A stretch of DNA of 64,000 bases from an uncultured Proteiniphilum sp. (lineage in GTDB: Bacteria; Bacteroidota; Bacteroidia; Bacteroidales; Dysgonomonadaceae). Shown piece by piece: positions 40,962 to 50,624 of the stretch. The notes under the pieces were generated by a model. The model saw only the letters and a program-made list of their open reading frames with translations, ran no database searches and was not told where the DNA came from. The stretch spans positions 96,801-160,800 of the forward strand of contig CAKMJT010000005.1 in the NCBI GenBank assembly GCA_927407015.1, written 5' to 3'. The translations under genes were made by a program, and so were the position numbers. Each line of letters opens with the position of its first letter. Within the stretch, counting starts at the first letter, position 1.

Positions 40962-41294
40962 TCAGAACAGTTCTTTTTCCTTTGCAGGGTTGCGGTAATA
41001 AATCTCATTCTCTTTCCATTCTTCAATGGCCAGAAGAGAGGGTTTGGGAAGCTTCTCGTAGAAGCGGGATATCTCTATTTGTTCATGATTCTCGAATACT
41101 TCTTCCAGATTATCGCTGTAGGAAGCAAATTCCTGTAGTTTGGTATCCAGGTCCTGTTTCATCTCGATCGATAACTGATTGGCTCTTTTACTGATAATCC
41201 GAACCATCTCATATACATTTCCAACGGGTTCCGATAACTTCATCACGTCACGGGTCTCCGTGTTTGAGTTGGCAGCAATTTTTCTGTAATCCAT
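40962..41294 (-). CDS. rpoZ: RNA polymerase omega subunit (Rpb6-like, Bacteroidetes type)
   Basis: 110 aa. The central block NVYEMVRIISKRANQLSIEMKQDLDTKLQEF matches the Rpb6/omega family in the longer Bacteroidetes form. It binds the beta' subunit and aids RNA polymerase assembly. It lies between bamD (32-bp gap) and DUF4293 (4-bp gap) on the same strand. Confidence 0.82.
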   Translation of the reverse strand: MDYRKIAANSNTETRDVMKLSEPVGNVYEMVRIISKRANQLSIEMKQDLDTKLQEFASYSDNLEEVFENHEQIEISRFYEKLPKPSLLAIEEWKENEIYYRNPAKEKELF

Positions 41295-41326
41295 TATATT
41301 CTGTAATATTAATTGTTTTCTTTTTG

Positions 41327-42142
41327 TCAGGTTGTGGGCAAAACTTCAATCTTTTCCTGTGCCTCACGGTAGTAACGATCAGCTTCGGCAATATATTTGC
41401 CATTGGGAAATGAGTTCTTGTAGTTGAAGTACTCATCCACCACCATGCGATACCTTTCCGGTTGCGTGAGGAGCGTACTGCGCTGGGCAAATTCGTAACG
41501 GGCACGCAGGATCGTGATCTGATAATCTTCCATATAAGTGGAATAGGGATAGCTTTTCATCGCTTCACGGGCGGTGATCACCGCAGATTCGTAGTTATTC
41601 CCCATGTAATTCCCCAGATTCAAATACAGCCGGGCGGCCAGAAGTTCCTTGTGGGCCAGCTTCTCCTGTAGTTCAAACAAATAGGTTTTGGCCTGTTCGG
41701 CACGTTCCGTTTGCGGATAGCGTTCGATATATTTCTGAAACTCAGCAATGGCCGTATAGGTTTTTGTCTGATCCAGACGGGGGTCGGGAGAATCCAGGTA
41801 CATGCCGTAGGCCGAGTAAAACAGGGCCGATTCGGTGTACTCTCCGTTGGGATATGTGTTGTAGTACGTTTTGAATACTTCGGTGGCAGAATAATAATCC
41901 CGTGAGTTGTAGTGACTTTGCGCCAAAAGATACAATGATTCCTCCGCCTGGGCGGTACCCTTCATAAAGGTAATCAGTTCTTCAAGGAGAGTGATGGACC
42001 GACTGTACTTACCCTCTTCGAAATATTTTTTCGCATACGTATATTTCACGTCTCTGTCGGTACTTTTCAGAATTTTGTTGTACTCGTTACAGGAACTCAG
42101 CACCAAAGCGAGTAGCAAAAAACAGATTAATTTTATTCTCAT
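41327..42142 (-). CDS. bamD: Outer membrane protein assembly factor BamD
   Basis: A 271-aa lipoprotein. The lipobox is ALVLSSC (Cys18), followed by the BamD-typical EYNKILKSTD. It contains TPR-like repeats: KKYFEEGKYSRSITLLEEL, SHYNSRDYYSATEVFKTYYNTYPNGEY and EFQKYIERYPQTERAEQAK. It works with BamA to fold outer-membrane beta-barrels. Confidence 0.92.
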   Translation of the reverse strand: MRIKLICFLLLALVLSSCNEYNKILKSTDRDVKYTYAKKYFEEGKYSRSITLLEELITFMKGTAQAEESLYLLAQSHYNSRDYYSATEVFKTYYNTYPNGEYTESALFYSAYGMYLDSPDPRLDQTKTYTAIAEFQKYIERYPQTERAEQAKTYLFELQEKLAHKELLAARLYLNLGNYMGNNYESAVITAREAMKSYPYSTYMEDYQITILRARYEFAQRSTLLTQPERYRMVVDEYFNYKNSFPNGKYIAEADRYYREAQEKIEVLPTT

Positions 42143-42223
42143 TTCGATACAAGTCGGTTTTAGGGTGCAAATTTACGGAATCTTTCTCACTTAAAGACAA
42201 AGGAACCCTGTTTTTATTCTATT

Positions 42224-43735
42224 TTAGGATTTCGTCGCCATAAAATGTAATATGCTTTCCACATATTTACGGTCGTTGGAGAGCCTCGGCACTTTGTGCT
42301 GTCCCCCTATTTTCTCTCTTTGTTTCATCCATTCATAGAAAACACCCTTTTCCAATGATCTCACCACAGGCACATCGAGAGAAAGATTATAGGAACGTTT
42401 CGCTTCATAATCGGAGTTCAGTTTCTTGAGGCTCTCATCCAGCTGAGTGACAAACAGACCGATACTGGACGGGGCGGTTTCAAATTCGATCAACCATTCG
42501 TGTGCACCGTTGTGGTTATCCCCAAAATAGACCGGAGCAACAGTATATTCGGTAATTTTTGCACCGGTAAGACGGCAGGCCTCTTCCACTGCATGTTCGG
42601 CATTATCCATAATCAGCTCTTCGCCAAAGGCGTTGATAAACTGTTTGGTCCTACCTGTCAGCTTAAACAAATAAGGGTCGGTAGAGGTAAATTGAATGGT
42701 ATCCCCAAGCTTATAACGCCATAAACCGCCACTGGTTGTGATTACCACGGCATATTGCCTGCCGGTCTCCACCCCGCTCAGGGGGACTGTCTCCGGATAC
42801 TCCTTATCCCACTCTCCCGAGGGGATAAACTCATAATAAACCTCGTTATCGAGCAGGAGCAGCAACTCTTTCGAACCGGGTGCATACTGCACACCGAAGA
42901 ATCCTTCTGAGGCATTGTAGGTCTCCCAGTAACGCATTTGTTCAGAAGGAATCAATTTCTCATACTGTTCCTGAAAAGGCAGGAAGCTCACGCCACCATG
43001 AAAGAACACTTCGAGTTGTGGCCAGATATCGGAGATCAGCTTACCCCTCTCCTCCACAATTTTCTTCAACAACACGAGCATCCAGGAGGGTACACCCACG
43101 AAAGAGCGTATATCGGTATGGATGGCGTAATCGGCCAGTTTTTGCAATTTCTCTTCCCAGTCCGGCAGAAGGGCAATACTTTCGGGTGTTCGTCTTCTCC
43201 TGGCCAGTGCGGGCAGGTTCTTCATCAGAATGGCCGAGATATCGCCGGTATAGATACCATCGCCAATGCGGTTTATCTGCTGGCTACCGCCCAGGACAAG
43301 CGTTTTACCCAGAATGAAAGAGGTGTCGGGATAATGCACGGTATACATCCCCAGCATATGATAACCGCCACGGTAGCTTCCGTTGAAGAGTGATTCATTG
43401 GTGACGGGAATATATTTGCTTTTATCCTCTGTCGTTCCCGACGACATGGCAAACCATTTCACCGGTGTGTCCCAGAGCACGTTCTCATGCTTGTCAACAA
43501 TGATGCGGTCGAGGTAGGAACGCAAATCTTCATAGGCCATAAGGGGTATCTTCGAGCGAAAATCGGTTTCATCCCTGACTAATTCAAAATGTTTCACGTT
43601 TCCGTAAAGGGTATTTCTTCCGTGCTCCAGCAGGTAACTCAATGTTCTTCGCTGGGTACCGAGCGGATCTTCAATAAATTTTTCTACCGGTTTGTAATAG
43701 GAAGTAAGTATGGAACGGGCTATTTTTCGAATCAT
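42224..43735 (-). CDS. GH3 family acyl-adenylate enzyme
   Basis: 503 aa, full length for bacterial GH3 proteins. Blocks such as WFAMSSGTTEDKSKYIPVT (ATP/AMP-binding phosphate loop), YNASEGFFGVQY, GLWRYKLGDTIQFTS and LTGRTKQFINAFGEELI match the family. Plant GH3 enzymes conjugate amino acids to hormones; the bacterial substrate is unknown. Its neighbours give no hint of the pathway. Confidence 0.9.
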   Translation of the reverse strand: MIRKIARSILTSYYKPVEKFIEDPLGTQRRTLSYLLEHGRNTLYGNVKHFELVRDETDFRSKIPLMAYEDLRSYLDRIIVDKHENVLWDTPVKWFAMSSGTTEDKSKYIPVTNESLFNGSYRGGYHMLGMYTVHYPDTSFILGKTLVLGGSQQINRIGDGIYTGDISAILMKNLPALARRRRTPESIALLPDWEEKLQKLADYAIHTDIRSFVGVPSWMLVLLKKIVEERGKLISDIWPQLEVFFHGGVSFLPFQEQYEKLIPSEQMRYWETYNASEGFFGVQYAPGSKELLLLLDNEVYYEFIPSGEWDKEYPETVPLSGVETGRQYAVVITTSGGLWRYKLGDTIQFTSTDPYLFKLTGRTKQFINAFGEELIMDNAEHAVEEACRLTGAKITEYTVAPVYFGDNHNGAHEWLIEFETAPSSIGLFVTQLDESLKKLNSDYEAKRSYNLSLDVPVVRSLEKGVFYEWMKQREKIGGQHKVPRLSNDRKYVESILHFMATKS

Positions 43736-43821
43736 TCTTCAGATGTCAATTGGGGCACAAAGGTAGGCAGTTGTTTTGAAACTGTAAAAAATAAGACAGA
43801 ACTTTAAGAAAAAAAAGCAAA

Positions 43822-44523
43822 TCAACCAATGCGGCTGATCTTATGCAGACGCTCCTCGTCGATGATCTTTATTTTTCTCCCGTCAATGGTAATGATATGT
43901 TCATTCACAAAGTTAGACAAAGTTCTGATAGCGTTCGATGTAGTCATATTGGAGAGATTCGCCAAATCTTCCCTGGCCAGATAAATGTTAATGGTTGCGC
44001 CGTCTTCTTCGAGACCATAACTCTCTTTGAGAAAAAGAAGTGATTCAGCCAGACGTCCCCTGACATGCTTCTGTGTTAAATTAACAACCCTTTGGTCAGC
44101 GATTCCCAGGTCCACAGACAACAACTGAATAAAAAACAATGCCAGATCACCATTGTGGCGGAGGAAGTTTTCGAATATCTCCATTGGTATCAGGCATACT
44201 GTGCAGGCCTCAAATGCCGATGCAGCAGTGACATAAGGTTCGCGGGCAAAATAGGCCCTGTAACCGAAGTACTGCACAGGACGAATAATCCGGATGATCT
44301 GACTCCTGCCTCCCACTCCGCTTTTGAAAATCTTCACTTTCCCTTTAAAGAGGCACATCAAATCTTTGGGCTCCTCTTCTTCCAGGTAAATGAGCTCATT
44401 TTTCTTGTAATGCACAATACGGGCATTGCTGCGCAGCTGGTCGCGTTCAACGTCCGTCAGCATCTTCCAGATATCAGGCAATGAAGACGATAATTCGATG
44501 AATTCTTTTTTCCTCGTAAGCAT
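43822..44523 (-). CDS. Crp/Fnr family transcriptional regulator
   Basis: 233 aa. The N-terminal cyclic-nucleotide-binding-like beta-barrel (about 20-140) lacks FNR-type cysteine clusters. The C-terminal helix-turn-helix (LAREDLANLSNMTTSNAIRTLSNFVNEHII) binds DNA. The effector is unknown. A perfect palindrome overlaps its presumed transcription start (44532-44546), pointing to autoregulation. Confidence 0.9.
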   Translation of the reverse strand: MLTRKKEFIELSSSLPDIWKMLTDVERDQLRSNARIVHYKKNELIYLEEEEPKDLMCLFKGKVKIFKSGVGGRSQIIRIIRPVQYFGYRAYFAREPYVTAASAFEACTVCLIPMEIFENFLRHNGDLALFFIQLLSVDLGIADQRVVNLTQKHVRGRLAESLLFLKESYGLEEDGATINIYLAREDLANLSNMTTSNAIRTLSNFVNEHIITIDGRKIKIIDEERLHKISRIG

Positions 44524-44531
44524 AACTGTTC

Positions 44532-44546
44532 TAGAACTATGTTCTA
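44532..44546. promoter_or_regulatory. Palindromic operator before the Crp/Fnr gene
   Basis: TAGAAC-TAT-GTTCTA is a perfect 6+3+6 palindrome. It starts 8 bases upstream of the ATG and lies just downstream of a TATATTTG box (44552-44559), so a bound dimer would cover the transcription start. The regulator encoded next to it is the obvious candidate ligand. Confidence 0.55.
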
Positions 44547-44551
44547 AAACA

Positions 44552-44559
44552 CAAATATA
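44552..44559 (-). promoter_or_regulatory. Putative -7 box (TATATTTG) of the Crp/Fnr gene
   Basis: A minus-strand match to TAnnTTTG, 28 bases before the ATG, which gives a short leader containing the palindrome. Confidence 0.45.
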
Positions 44560-44694
44560 ATCATTTTTTTTCGATGCGTAATAAAATGGGGGTTTTTTCT
44601 GTTTATATGATCAAACAGACCCGTCAACGGGGAAAACTTTAGTTAAATAATAGCATCCCGCAAAGCAAAATAAACTGTGATTTAAAAAAAAATG

Positions 44695-44702
44695 TAAGTT
44701 TG
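44695..44702 (+). promoter_or_regulatory. Putative -7 box (TAAGTTTG) of the DUF5686 gene
   Basis: It matches TAnnTTTG and lies only 9 bases before the chosen ATG at 44712, so the transcript would be nearly leaderless. Confidence 0.35.
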
Positions 44703-44711
44703 TATTTAGGA

Positions 44712-46865
44712 ATGAAAAATAGAATCGTCATACAATTATTGTTTCTGATCATTGTCACTTTCAACGGTTTCGCAATGGAACCCGATCTGCCAACAGATAC
44801 GATTTTGAAACGGGCAATGAACGCTGCTGAAAAATACAACGACCTGGTAGACAACTATACTGCCGAGGTATATATGCGTACGTACGTGGAGACGGTCAAA
44901 AAAAACTTCCTCTACAAATATACACACCATATTCCGAAATTTGTGCTGCACGATCCCGGGAATGATGAAGCAGTGATAGAAACATTCAGTGATATCCGTT
45001 TCGATTATCCCAATGGTTACGTGCAGGACATTCGTCAGGTGACTGGGACGCTCACTGCCAGAAAAGATATCGAGATGATCCCGTTTGAGCTGCTCAATAT
45101 CAATATCTACGGAGAAACCACCAACGATGAGAGCTTTTTCATGCCTATCCGCTTCAGTACGTCCAAATTTTACCGTTATACGTTATACCAGACGTTTGAA
45201 GAAAATGACAAAACCTATTACAATATTCACTTCACACCAATCTACGAAAACACAAAATTGCTTAAAGGCTCCTTTATTGTGGAAAAAGGCACCTGGCGTG
45301 TCATTTTCTTCAGGGGGGAGGGCGTCGATATTTTTTCCGACTTCTCCTTTGAGATGACGATGGGAGACGAGTGGATCACGAATTACCTGCCTGTCCGTTT
45401 CACCATTTACCAGACTGCATCCTACCTGGGTAATATATTGTCGAGCAGACATCTGGCGAAAATAACCTATAAAAAGATTGGTTTACGGCAGTTGGAGGAG
45501 CCTGTCCGTTCACTCAACATCAGCGATATCTATAAAGTACGTTTAGACTCAGTACCAGTGCGTAGTGACTCTCTCTTTTGGAATGAGATCAGGCCCTTTC
45601 CTTTGCAGGCAAGGGAGAAAGATGTCCTTGCCCGGTTCATGCAGCAACAGGCAGAGAAGGAGGCACGGAGAAAAAACGGGGACACACTCACCAATGCGAA
45701 CATTGCGCAACAAATGGCTCAGCGGATGGTGGTCAATTCCAATTATAAGTACAAATCCACGAGAATTGGCTATTCGGGTTTACTGAACCCGTTTATGGTC
45801 GGCTACAGCTCCCGCGACGGCGTTACATACCGCCAGAAGTTATCGTTCAATGTCGATTTAAAGAAAAACCGCACGCTCAAAATCAATGCTTTTGCCGGTT
45901 ATATGTTCCACCGGAAAGAGTTTTTTACCGATTTGACCACCACCTGGAATTATTACCCTTTTCATATGGGCAGTGCTACCTTTTCCATCGGAAACGGCAA
46001 TCCCACCTACAGTTCACTCTTTGTCGACCAGATACAGGACAGTCTCAGGAATCAGGGGCTTACCTTTGAAGATATCTCTCTGGAATATTACAAGGATTAT
46101 TATTTCAAACTTTTCAATACGATGGAGATATCCAACGGGTTGCTCCTGCAGACAGGGATCGATTATCACATCCGCAAGAGTAAAAACAGTCCCGTTATGT
46201 TGCGGGCCCTGCATGAAGAGAGCGACCCACTGGAAAACCTGTTCGGTACACGCCGGTCGTTCGCACCATTCCTGCGCGTCAGCTGGACACCAATGCAGTA
46301 TTACCGGTATGAAGGGAGACTGAAAATATACGAACGTTCATCCTTCCCCACCTTTAAGCTGGAGCTCTCGCGCAGTTTTCTGGACATACTGGGAAGCACC
46401 TCTCAGTACAACCGGATAGAATTTGATATCAGTCAAAACATACCCTTTGGACTCATGAAGTCACTTCAGTATCATCTGGGTACAGGCATGTTCATCAATC
46501 AGAAAACCGAATATTTCGCCGATTTCGTCTATTTCTCCAAAAGCAACTTCCCTGAGAACTGGAATGACGGCCTGGGAGGTATCTTCAACCTGTTGAGCAG
46601 GGAACTGTATAACGCTTCCGATTCCTACATACAGGCTCATACGCTATTCGAAACGCCCTTCCTCATCCTTATGAACATTCCTTTTGTCTCCAACTTTGCC
46701 GATAAGGAAAGGATCTACCTGAGTTATCTTTACACTCCCCAGATCGTGTCTTACACGGAGTTGGGTTACGGCATCGGCAACCGTTTTTTTAACGCAGGCA
46801 TATTCGGTTCATTTCACAAGACAGGATTCAAACAGATCGGTGTACGGGCTGCCTTTGAATTATAG
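44712..46865 (+). CDS. DUF5686 family outer-membrane protein
   Basis: 717 aa from the ATG that opens a signal peptide (MKNRIVIQLLFLIIVTFNGFA); a TTG four codons upstream is an alternative. DUF5686 proteins of Bacteroidetes have an N-terminal periplasmic part and a C-terminal beta-barrel. The last ~350 residues here alternate aromatic strands (for example RMVVNSNYKYKSTRIGYSGLLNP, YLYTPQIVSYTELGYGIGNRFFN) and end in a hydrophobic strand (IGVRAAFEL). The N-terminal carboxypeptidase-regulatory-like domain often found in the family appears to be missing. Function unknown. Confidence 0.82.
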   Translation: MKNRIVIQLLFLIIVTFNGFAMEPDLPTDTILKRAMNAAEKYNDLVDNYTAEVYMRTYVETVKKNFLYKYTHHIPKFVLHDPGNDEAVIETFSDIRFDYPNGYVQDIRQVTGTLTARKDIEMIPFELLNINIYGETTNDESFFMPIRFSTSKFYRYTLYQTFEENDKTYYNIHFTPIYENTKLLKGSFIVEKGTWRVIFFRGEGVDIFSDFSFEMTMGDEWITNYLPVRFTIYQTASYLGNILSSRHLAKITYKKIGLRQLEEPVRSLNISDIYKVRLDSVPVRSDSLFWNEIRPFPLQAREKDVLARFMQQQAEKEARRKNGDTLTNANIAQQMAQRMVVNSNYKYKSTRIGYSGLLNPFMVGYSSRDGVTYRQKLSFNVDLKKNRTLKINAFAGYMFHRKEFFTDLTTTWNYYPFHMGSATFSIGNGNPTYSSLFVDQIQDSLRNQGLTFEDISLEYYKDYYFKLFNTMEISNGLLLQTGIDYHIRKSKNSPVMLRALHEESDPLENLFGTRRSFAPFLRVSWTPMQYYRYEGRLKIYERSSFPTFKLELSRSFLDILGSTSQYNRIEFDISQNIPFGLMKSLQYHLGTGMFINQKTEYFADFVYFSKSNFPENWNDGLGGIFNLLSRELYNASDSYIQAHTLFETPFLILMNIPFVSNFADKERIYLSYLYTPQIVSYTELGYGIGNRFFNAGIFGSFHKTGFKQIGVRAAFEL

Positions 46866-46951
46866 CGCACGACGTGACGGACAGCTGTTTTCAGCTGCCT
46901 GAACCAGGAAACAAGCGATTGATAACTGATATCACATACCGATAAATTCTA

Positions 46952-46959
46952 TATCTTTG
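46952..46959 (+). promoter_or_regulatory. Putative -7 box (TATCTTTG) of ispE
   Basis: It matches TAnnTTTG and lies 15 bases before the ispE ATG. A TTG (46919-46921) sits at a plausible but long distance upstream. Confidence 0.5.
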
Positions 46960-46974
46960 CACAAAACAACACAT

Positions 46975-47892
46975 ATGATCTGTTTTCCCAATGCGAAAAT
47001 AAATTTAGGCCTGCATATTGTCTCCCGCAGGCAGGACGGTTATCACAATCTGGAAACAGTTTTTTATCCTATCGCACTGAAAGAGGCGTTAGAGATCGTG
47101 CCCACCATCCCGTACGGGAATTCCACATCAGGCAGACCGGGGATGTCATACACATCACCGGCGCCCCACACAGGGAGCCTGCCTGCCACATCGGACACAG
47201 AGCCTGCGCTAACCCGGCCATACAGATTTTTCCAAACGGGCAATGTGATTCAGGGCAGCGAAGAGGATAACCTGGTGATCAAAGCACTGGAGCTGATGAC
47301 TGCCAGACACACTATTCCGGACATCGACATCCATCTGCTCAAAAAAATACCTTCCGGTGCAGGATTAGGCGGTGGCTCTTCAGATGCCGCCTTCATGCTT
47401 CGTTTACTCAACGACAACTTCGGCCTGGGATACTCCGACCAGGAGCTGGCTCATCTTGCCGCACGACTGGGAGCCGACTGCCCCTTTTTCATTCACAATA
47501 AGCCGGCATTTGCCACCAGTATAGGAGATGTACTGGAGCCACTGGATATCGACTTAAGTGACCTCTTTTTTGTGCTTGTCAAACCGGAGATAACGATCTC
47601 CACCCGGGAAGCTTATGCGATGATTACACCGCACAAACCTGAAGTATCGTTGAAAGAAATCGTTAAAAAACCACTCTCCGAATGGAAAGAACGGATGAAA
47701 AACGATTTCGAGACACCCGTTTTCAAAAAATATCCCGAAATTTGCACCATCAAACAACAACTCTATGATATGGGTGCTGTCTACGCTTCCATGAGCGGAT
47801 CAGGGTCATCGGTATATGGTTTTTTCCACACGGAACCCGATCTGAAAGAGATGTTCAGCCATCATTTTGTCTGGACGAACAAAGAAGGATAA
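46975..47892 (+). CDS. ispE: 4-diphosphocytidyl-2-C-methyl-D-erythritol kinase
   Basis: 305 aa from MICFPNAKINLGLHI, the family's start. A GHMP kinase of the MEP isoprenoid pathway, with the ATP loop PSGAGLGGGSSDAAFML and the C-terminal SGSGSSVYGFF. It is longer than usual. A Pro/Ser/Thr-rich segment of about 30-40 residues sits after the first strands (TIPYGNSTSGRPG...SDTEPALTRPY), where most IspE proteins have a short loop. The reading frame stays intact across it. Confidence 0.93.
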   Translation: MICFPNAKINLGLHIVSRRQDGYHNLETVFYPIALKEALEIVPTIPYGNSTSGRPGMSYTSPAPHTGSLPATSDTEPALTRPYRFFQTGNVIQGSEEDNLVIKALELMTARHTIPDIDIHLLKKIPSGAGLGGGSSDAAFMLRLLNDNFGLGYSDQELAHLAARLGADCPFFIHNKPAFATSIGDVLEPLDIDLSDLFFVLVKPEITISTREAYAMITPHKPEVSLKEIVKKPLSEWKERMKNDFETPVFKKYPEICTIKQQLYDMGAVYASMSGSGSSVYGFFHTEPDLKEMFSHHFVWTNKEG

Positions 47893-48022
47893 AAATGAAG
47901 TATGAAAAGTGAACAGTGAAAATAATAAATGAAGATAAAAACGGACAGCTTACCATATACAATTTGCAGCCAATAGCTGAAAGCTGATTGCTGACCGCTG
48001 ACCGCTGTTTAATAAACGAAAT
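47893..48022. repeat. Spacer with degenerate GCTGA-type short repeats
   Basis: Between ispE and the S9 peptidase, the sequence moves through AATAGCTGAAAGCTGATTGCTGACCGCTGACCGCTG-like steps (about 47970-48007). This is a chain of 7- to 8-base units built on GCTGA. A similar chain occurs at 54340-54385. No gene is present. Confidence 0.6.
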
Positions 48023-50566
48023 ATGAACAAACAATTTTTCAGGAACATCATCACTCTGGGTTTACTGGCCGGGAGCCTTCAGGCCCAACCGGTACTAATA
48101 CCGAAGAAGATACATTCTTTCGGCCCCATATCGGTACAGAAACCGGTCATGCTGGATAGTACAAACCTGAGTAATACCCCCTTTTCCGATGAAAAGCTGC
48201 TCTCCTACGCCATCACTTTCACCGATCATGAACGCTTCCTCACAGCGCTGACACCCGATACCGCCGGTTATTTCCGTCTGCCCGGGCCGGAACAGGGCAC
48301 TGCCTTTCAATTGTTGTCGTTCTTTGTCTCGGGCGACCGTTACGGAAAAGGGAAACTCACGGTGACATCGCCCAATCTGCTGGAACTGTGGGTCGACGGC
48401 GTGAAGAGGGCAACTAAAACGCAATGGAACGACAGCCTGCATCAATCCGGCTCGGTGGATACCGGTCTGAACGGATTCACCAACAACGCCCGCATCATCA
48501 TTAAGATGCTCACCTCAGCAGAACAGAAGACGGACCCTGCGGTGAAGATTGAGCTGAAGCCCGATGAAGCAGACTCACTGCTCACCTACACGTTCAACAA
48601 CAGCAATCAGCGGCGCATCAACATCAAAGACATCGTGGAAGGTAAAAGGGTGAACCACTCCTCCATCTCTCCCGGTGGCCGGTTTCTGCTGATCAGCCTT
48701 AACGAGGTCCTCCCGGGGGGCGATAGCAGAAACTATACCGAGATCTACGATGTCAGGCAAAAACGGATCATCTTCTCCGAAACGGCCCAACGGACACAGC
48801 TAAACTGGATGCCCCAATCAGATCTGCTTTATTATGTGACCGACAGCGAGGATGGCAGAACACTTTTCACGTTCAATCCGCTGAACGTCGAATCCAGGAT
48901 AATCGCGGAAGGCCTTCCGAAAGAAAACTTTCATATTGCACCGGACGAAAAATCGATCTTCTTCTCTTCCAAGGAGACCCTTACAATCAGTAATCCCGGT
49001 GGATTGAAACGACTGATAGGTATCGATGACCGGCAATCCAGCTATCGCGACCGTTATTTCCTCTACCGTCACTTCCTGGATACGGGACTCACCCAACAAC
49101 TCACCTACGGCAGACAAACGGCGTCACTCCATGATGTGACCGACGATGTGAAGTATCTGCTCTTTTCCACTTCCGAAGAGGACCTCACCGACCGCCCCTT
49201 CCGGAAAAGCACTCTCTACAGGCTCAACCTGGAGACAATGGAGACCGACACCATCTGGAAGGACCAGCGTTACAGCTACTCGGCCCAGTTCTCTCCCGAC
49301 GGGAAGCAGCTGCTTATCCACGGCGCTCCGGAGGCTTTCAACGGTATCGGACTCAATATCAGGGAGGGACAGATTGCCAACAGCTATGATACACAATCGT
49401 TCATCCTTGATCTGGAAAGCAAGCGAGTCATTCCCGTGACAAAGGAATTCGACCCTGCCATCAGCGCTCAGGAGTGGAACTCACTCGATAATCACATCTA
49501 CTACCGTGTGGAAGAGGGTGACCGCTCCTGCGTCTACCGTTACACGCCCCGCACAGGGAAATTTGAGAGACTACCACTCAAAGAGGATGTCATCCGCTCG
49601 TTCAGTATGGCCGATAAGGCTCCGTGGGCAACCTATACCGGTGTGAGTGTATCCAACTCAAACAGAAGTTATCTGCTGAACCTGAAAACGATGGAGTCCA
49701 TGCTTGTCTCCGACCCCTATGCCGGGAGACTGAGCAAGCTCATCCTCGGCGATGTGAAGGACTGGAGCTTCAAAAGTTCTTTCGGCGATGAGATTGAAGG
49801 GCGTTATTATCTCCCTCCCAACTTCAATCCCGATAAAAAATATCCGCTCATCGTGTATTATTACGGCGGCACAAGCCCCACAAGCCGGACTTTCGAAAGC
49901 ACCTATCCCCTGCACGTGTACGCTGCGCAGGATTATGTGGTTTACACCCTGCAGCCGAGTGGCACTACCGGCTATGGTCAGGAGTTCTCGGCGCGTCATG
50001 TCAATGCCTGGGGAGAACAGACCGCGGACGAGATCATTGAGGGCGTGAAGGCATTCGTGGCTGCCCACCCCTTTATCGATGGCACAAAAATAGGGAATAT
50101 AGGCGCCTCCTACGGCGGGTTCATGACACAATACCTGATCACCCGAACCGATCTGTTTGCCGCATCGGTCTCCCATGCCGGTATCAGCAATATCACCAGC
50201 TACTGGGGTGAGGGCTACTGGGGTTATTCCTACAGCGCGGGAGCAAGCGCGGGCAGCTATCCATGGAACAATCCCCGGCTGTACGTGGAACAAAGCCCGC
50301 TGTTCCGTGCCGACAGGATTAAAACACCGCTGCTGCTACTGCACGGCACGGCAGACACGAACGTACCCATCGGCGAGAGCATACAGATGTACACGGCGCT
50401 GAAACTGCTGAATAAACCGGTGGAGTTCATACAGGTGGAAGGTGAGAACCACGCCATCTACGATTACGACAAACGCATCGCGTGGAACAACGCCATCTAT
50501 GCCTGGTTCGCCAAATGGCTGAAAGATGATCCGCGCTGGTGGGATTCCATGTACCCCGATAAATAA
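48023..50566 (+). CDS. S9 family prolyl oligopeptidase / DPP-like peptidase
   Basis: 847 aa with a signal peptide (to about 21). The N-terminal part (about 40-580) forms a beta-propeller that screens substrates. The C-terminal alpha/beta hydrolase domain has the Ser nucleophile in GNIGASYGGFMTQYL, the Asp in LLHGTADTNVP and the His in GENHAIYD. Secreted peptidases of this kind feed amino acids to Bacteroidales that live on protein. The phosphatase gene follows. Confidence 0.93.
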   Translation: MNKQFFRNIITLGLLAGSLQAQPVLIPKKIHSFGPISVQKPVMLDSTNLSNTPFSDEKLLSYAITFTDHERFLTALTPDTAGYFRLPGPEQGTAFQLLSFFVSGDRYGKGKLTVTSPNLLELWVDGVKRATKTQWNDSLHQSGSVDTGLNGFTNNARIIIKMLTSAEQKTDPAVKIELKPDEADSLLTYTFNNSNQRRINIKDIVEGKRVNHSSISPGGRFLLISLNEVLPGGDSRNYTEIYDVRQKRIIFSETAQRTQLNWMPQSDLLYYVTDSEDGRTLFTFNPLNVESRIIAEGLPKENFHIAPDEKSIFFSSKETLTISNPGGLKRLIGIDDRQSSYRDRYFLYRHFLDTGLTQQLTYGRQTASLHDVTDDVKYLLFSTSEEDLTDRPFRKSTLYRLNLETMETDTIWKDQRYSYSAQFSPDGKQLLIHGAPEAFNGIGLNIREGQIANSYDTQSFILDLESKRVIPVTKEFDPAISAQEWNSLDNHIYYRVEEGDRSCVYRYTPRTGKFERLPLKEDVIRSFSMADKAPWATYTGVSVSNSNRSYLLNLKTMESMLVSDPYAGRLSKLILGDVKDWSFKSSFGDEIEGRYYLPPNFNPDKKYPLIVYYYGGTSPTSRTFESTYPLHVYAAQDYVVYTLQPSGTTGYGQEFSARHVNAWGEQTADEIIEGVKAFVAAHPFIDGTKIGNIGASYGGFMTQYLITRTDLFAASVSHAGISNITSYWGEGYWGYSYSAGASAGSYPWNNPRLYVEQSPLFRADRIKTPLLLLHGTADTNVPIGESIQMYTALKLLNKPVEFIQVEGENHAIYDYDKRIAWNNAIYAWFAKWLKDDPRWWDSMYPDK

Positions 50567-50624
50567 CGGGTACGCAAGCAATCCATCCCCTGCAACAGTA
50601 AACAATGACGGTATAACAAAGACT

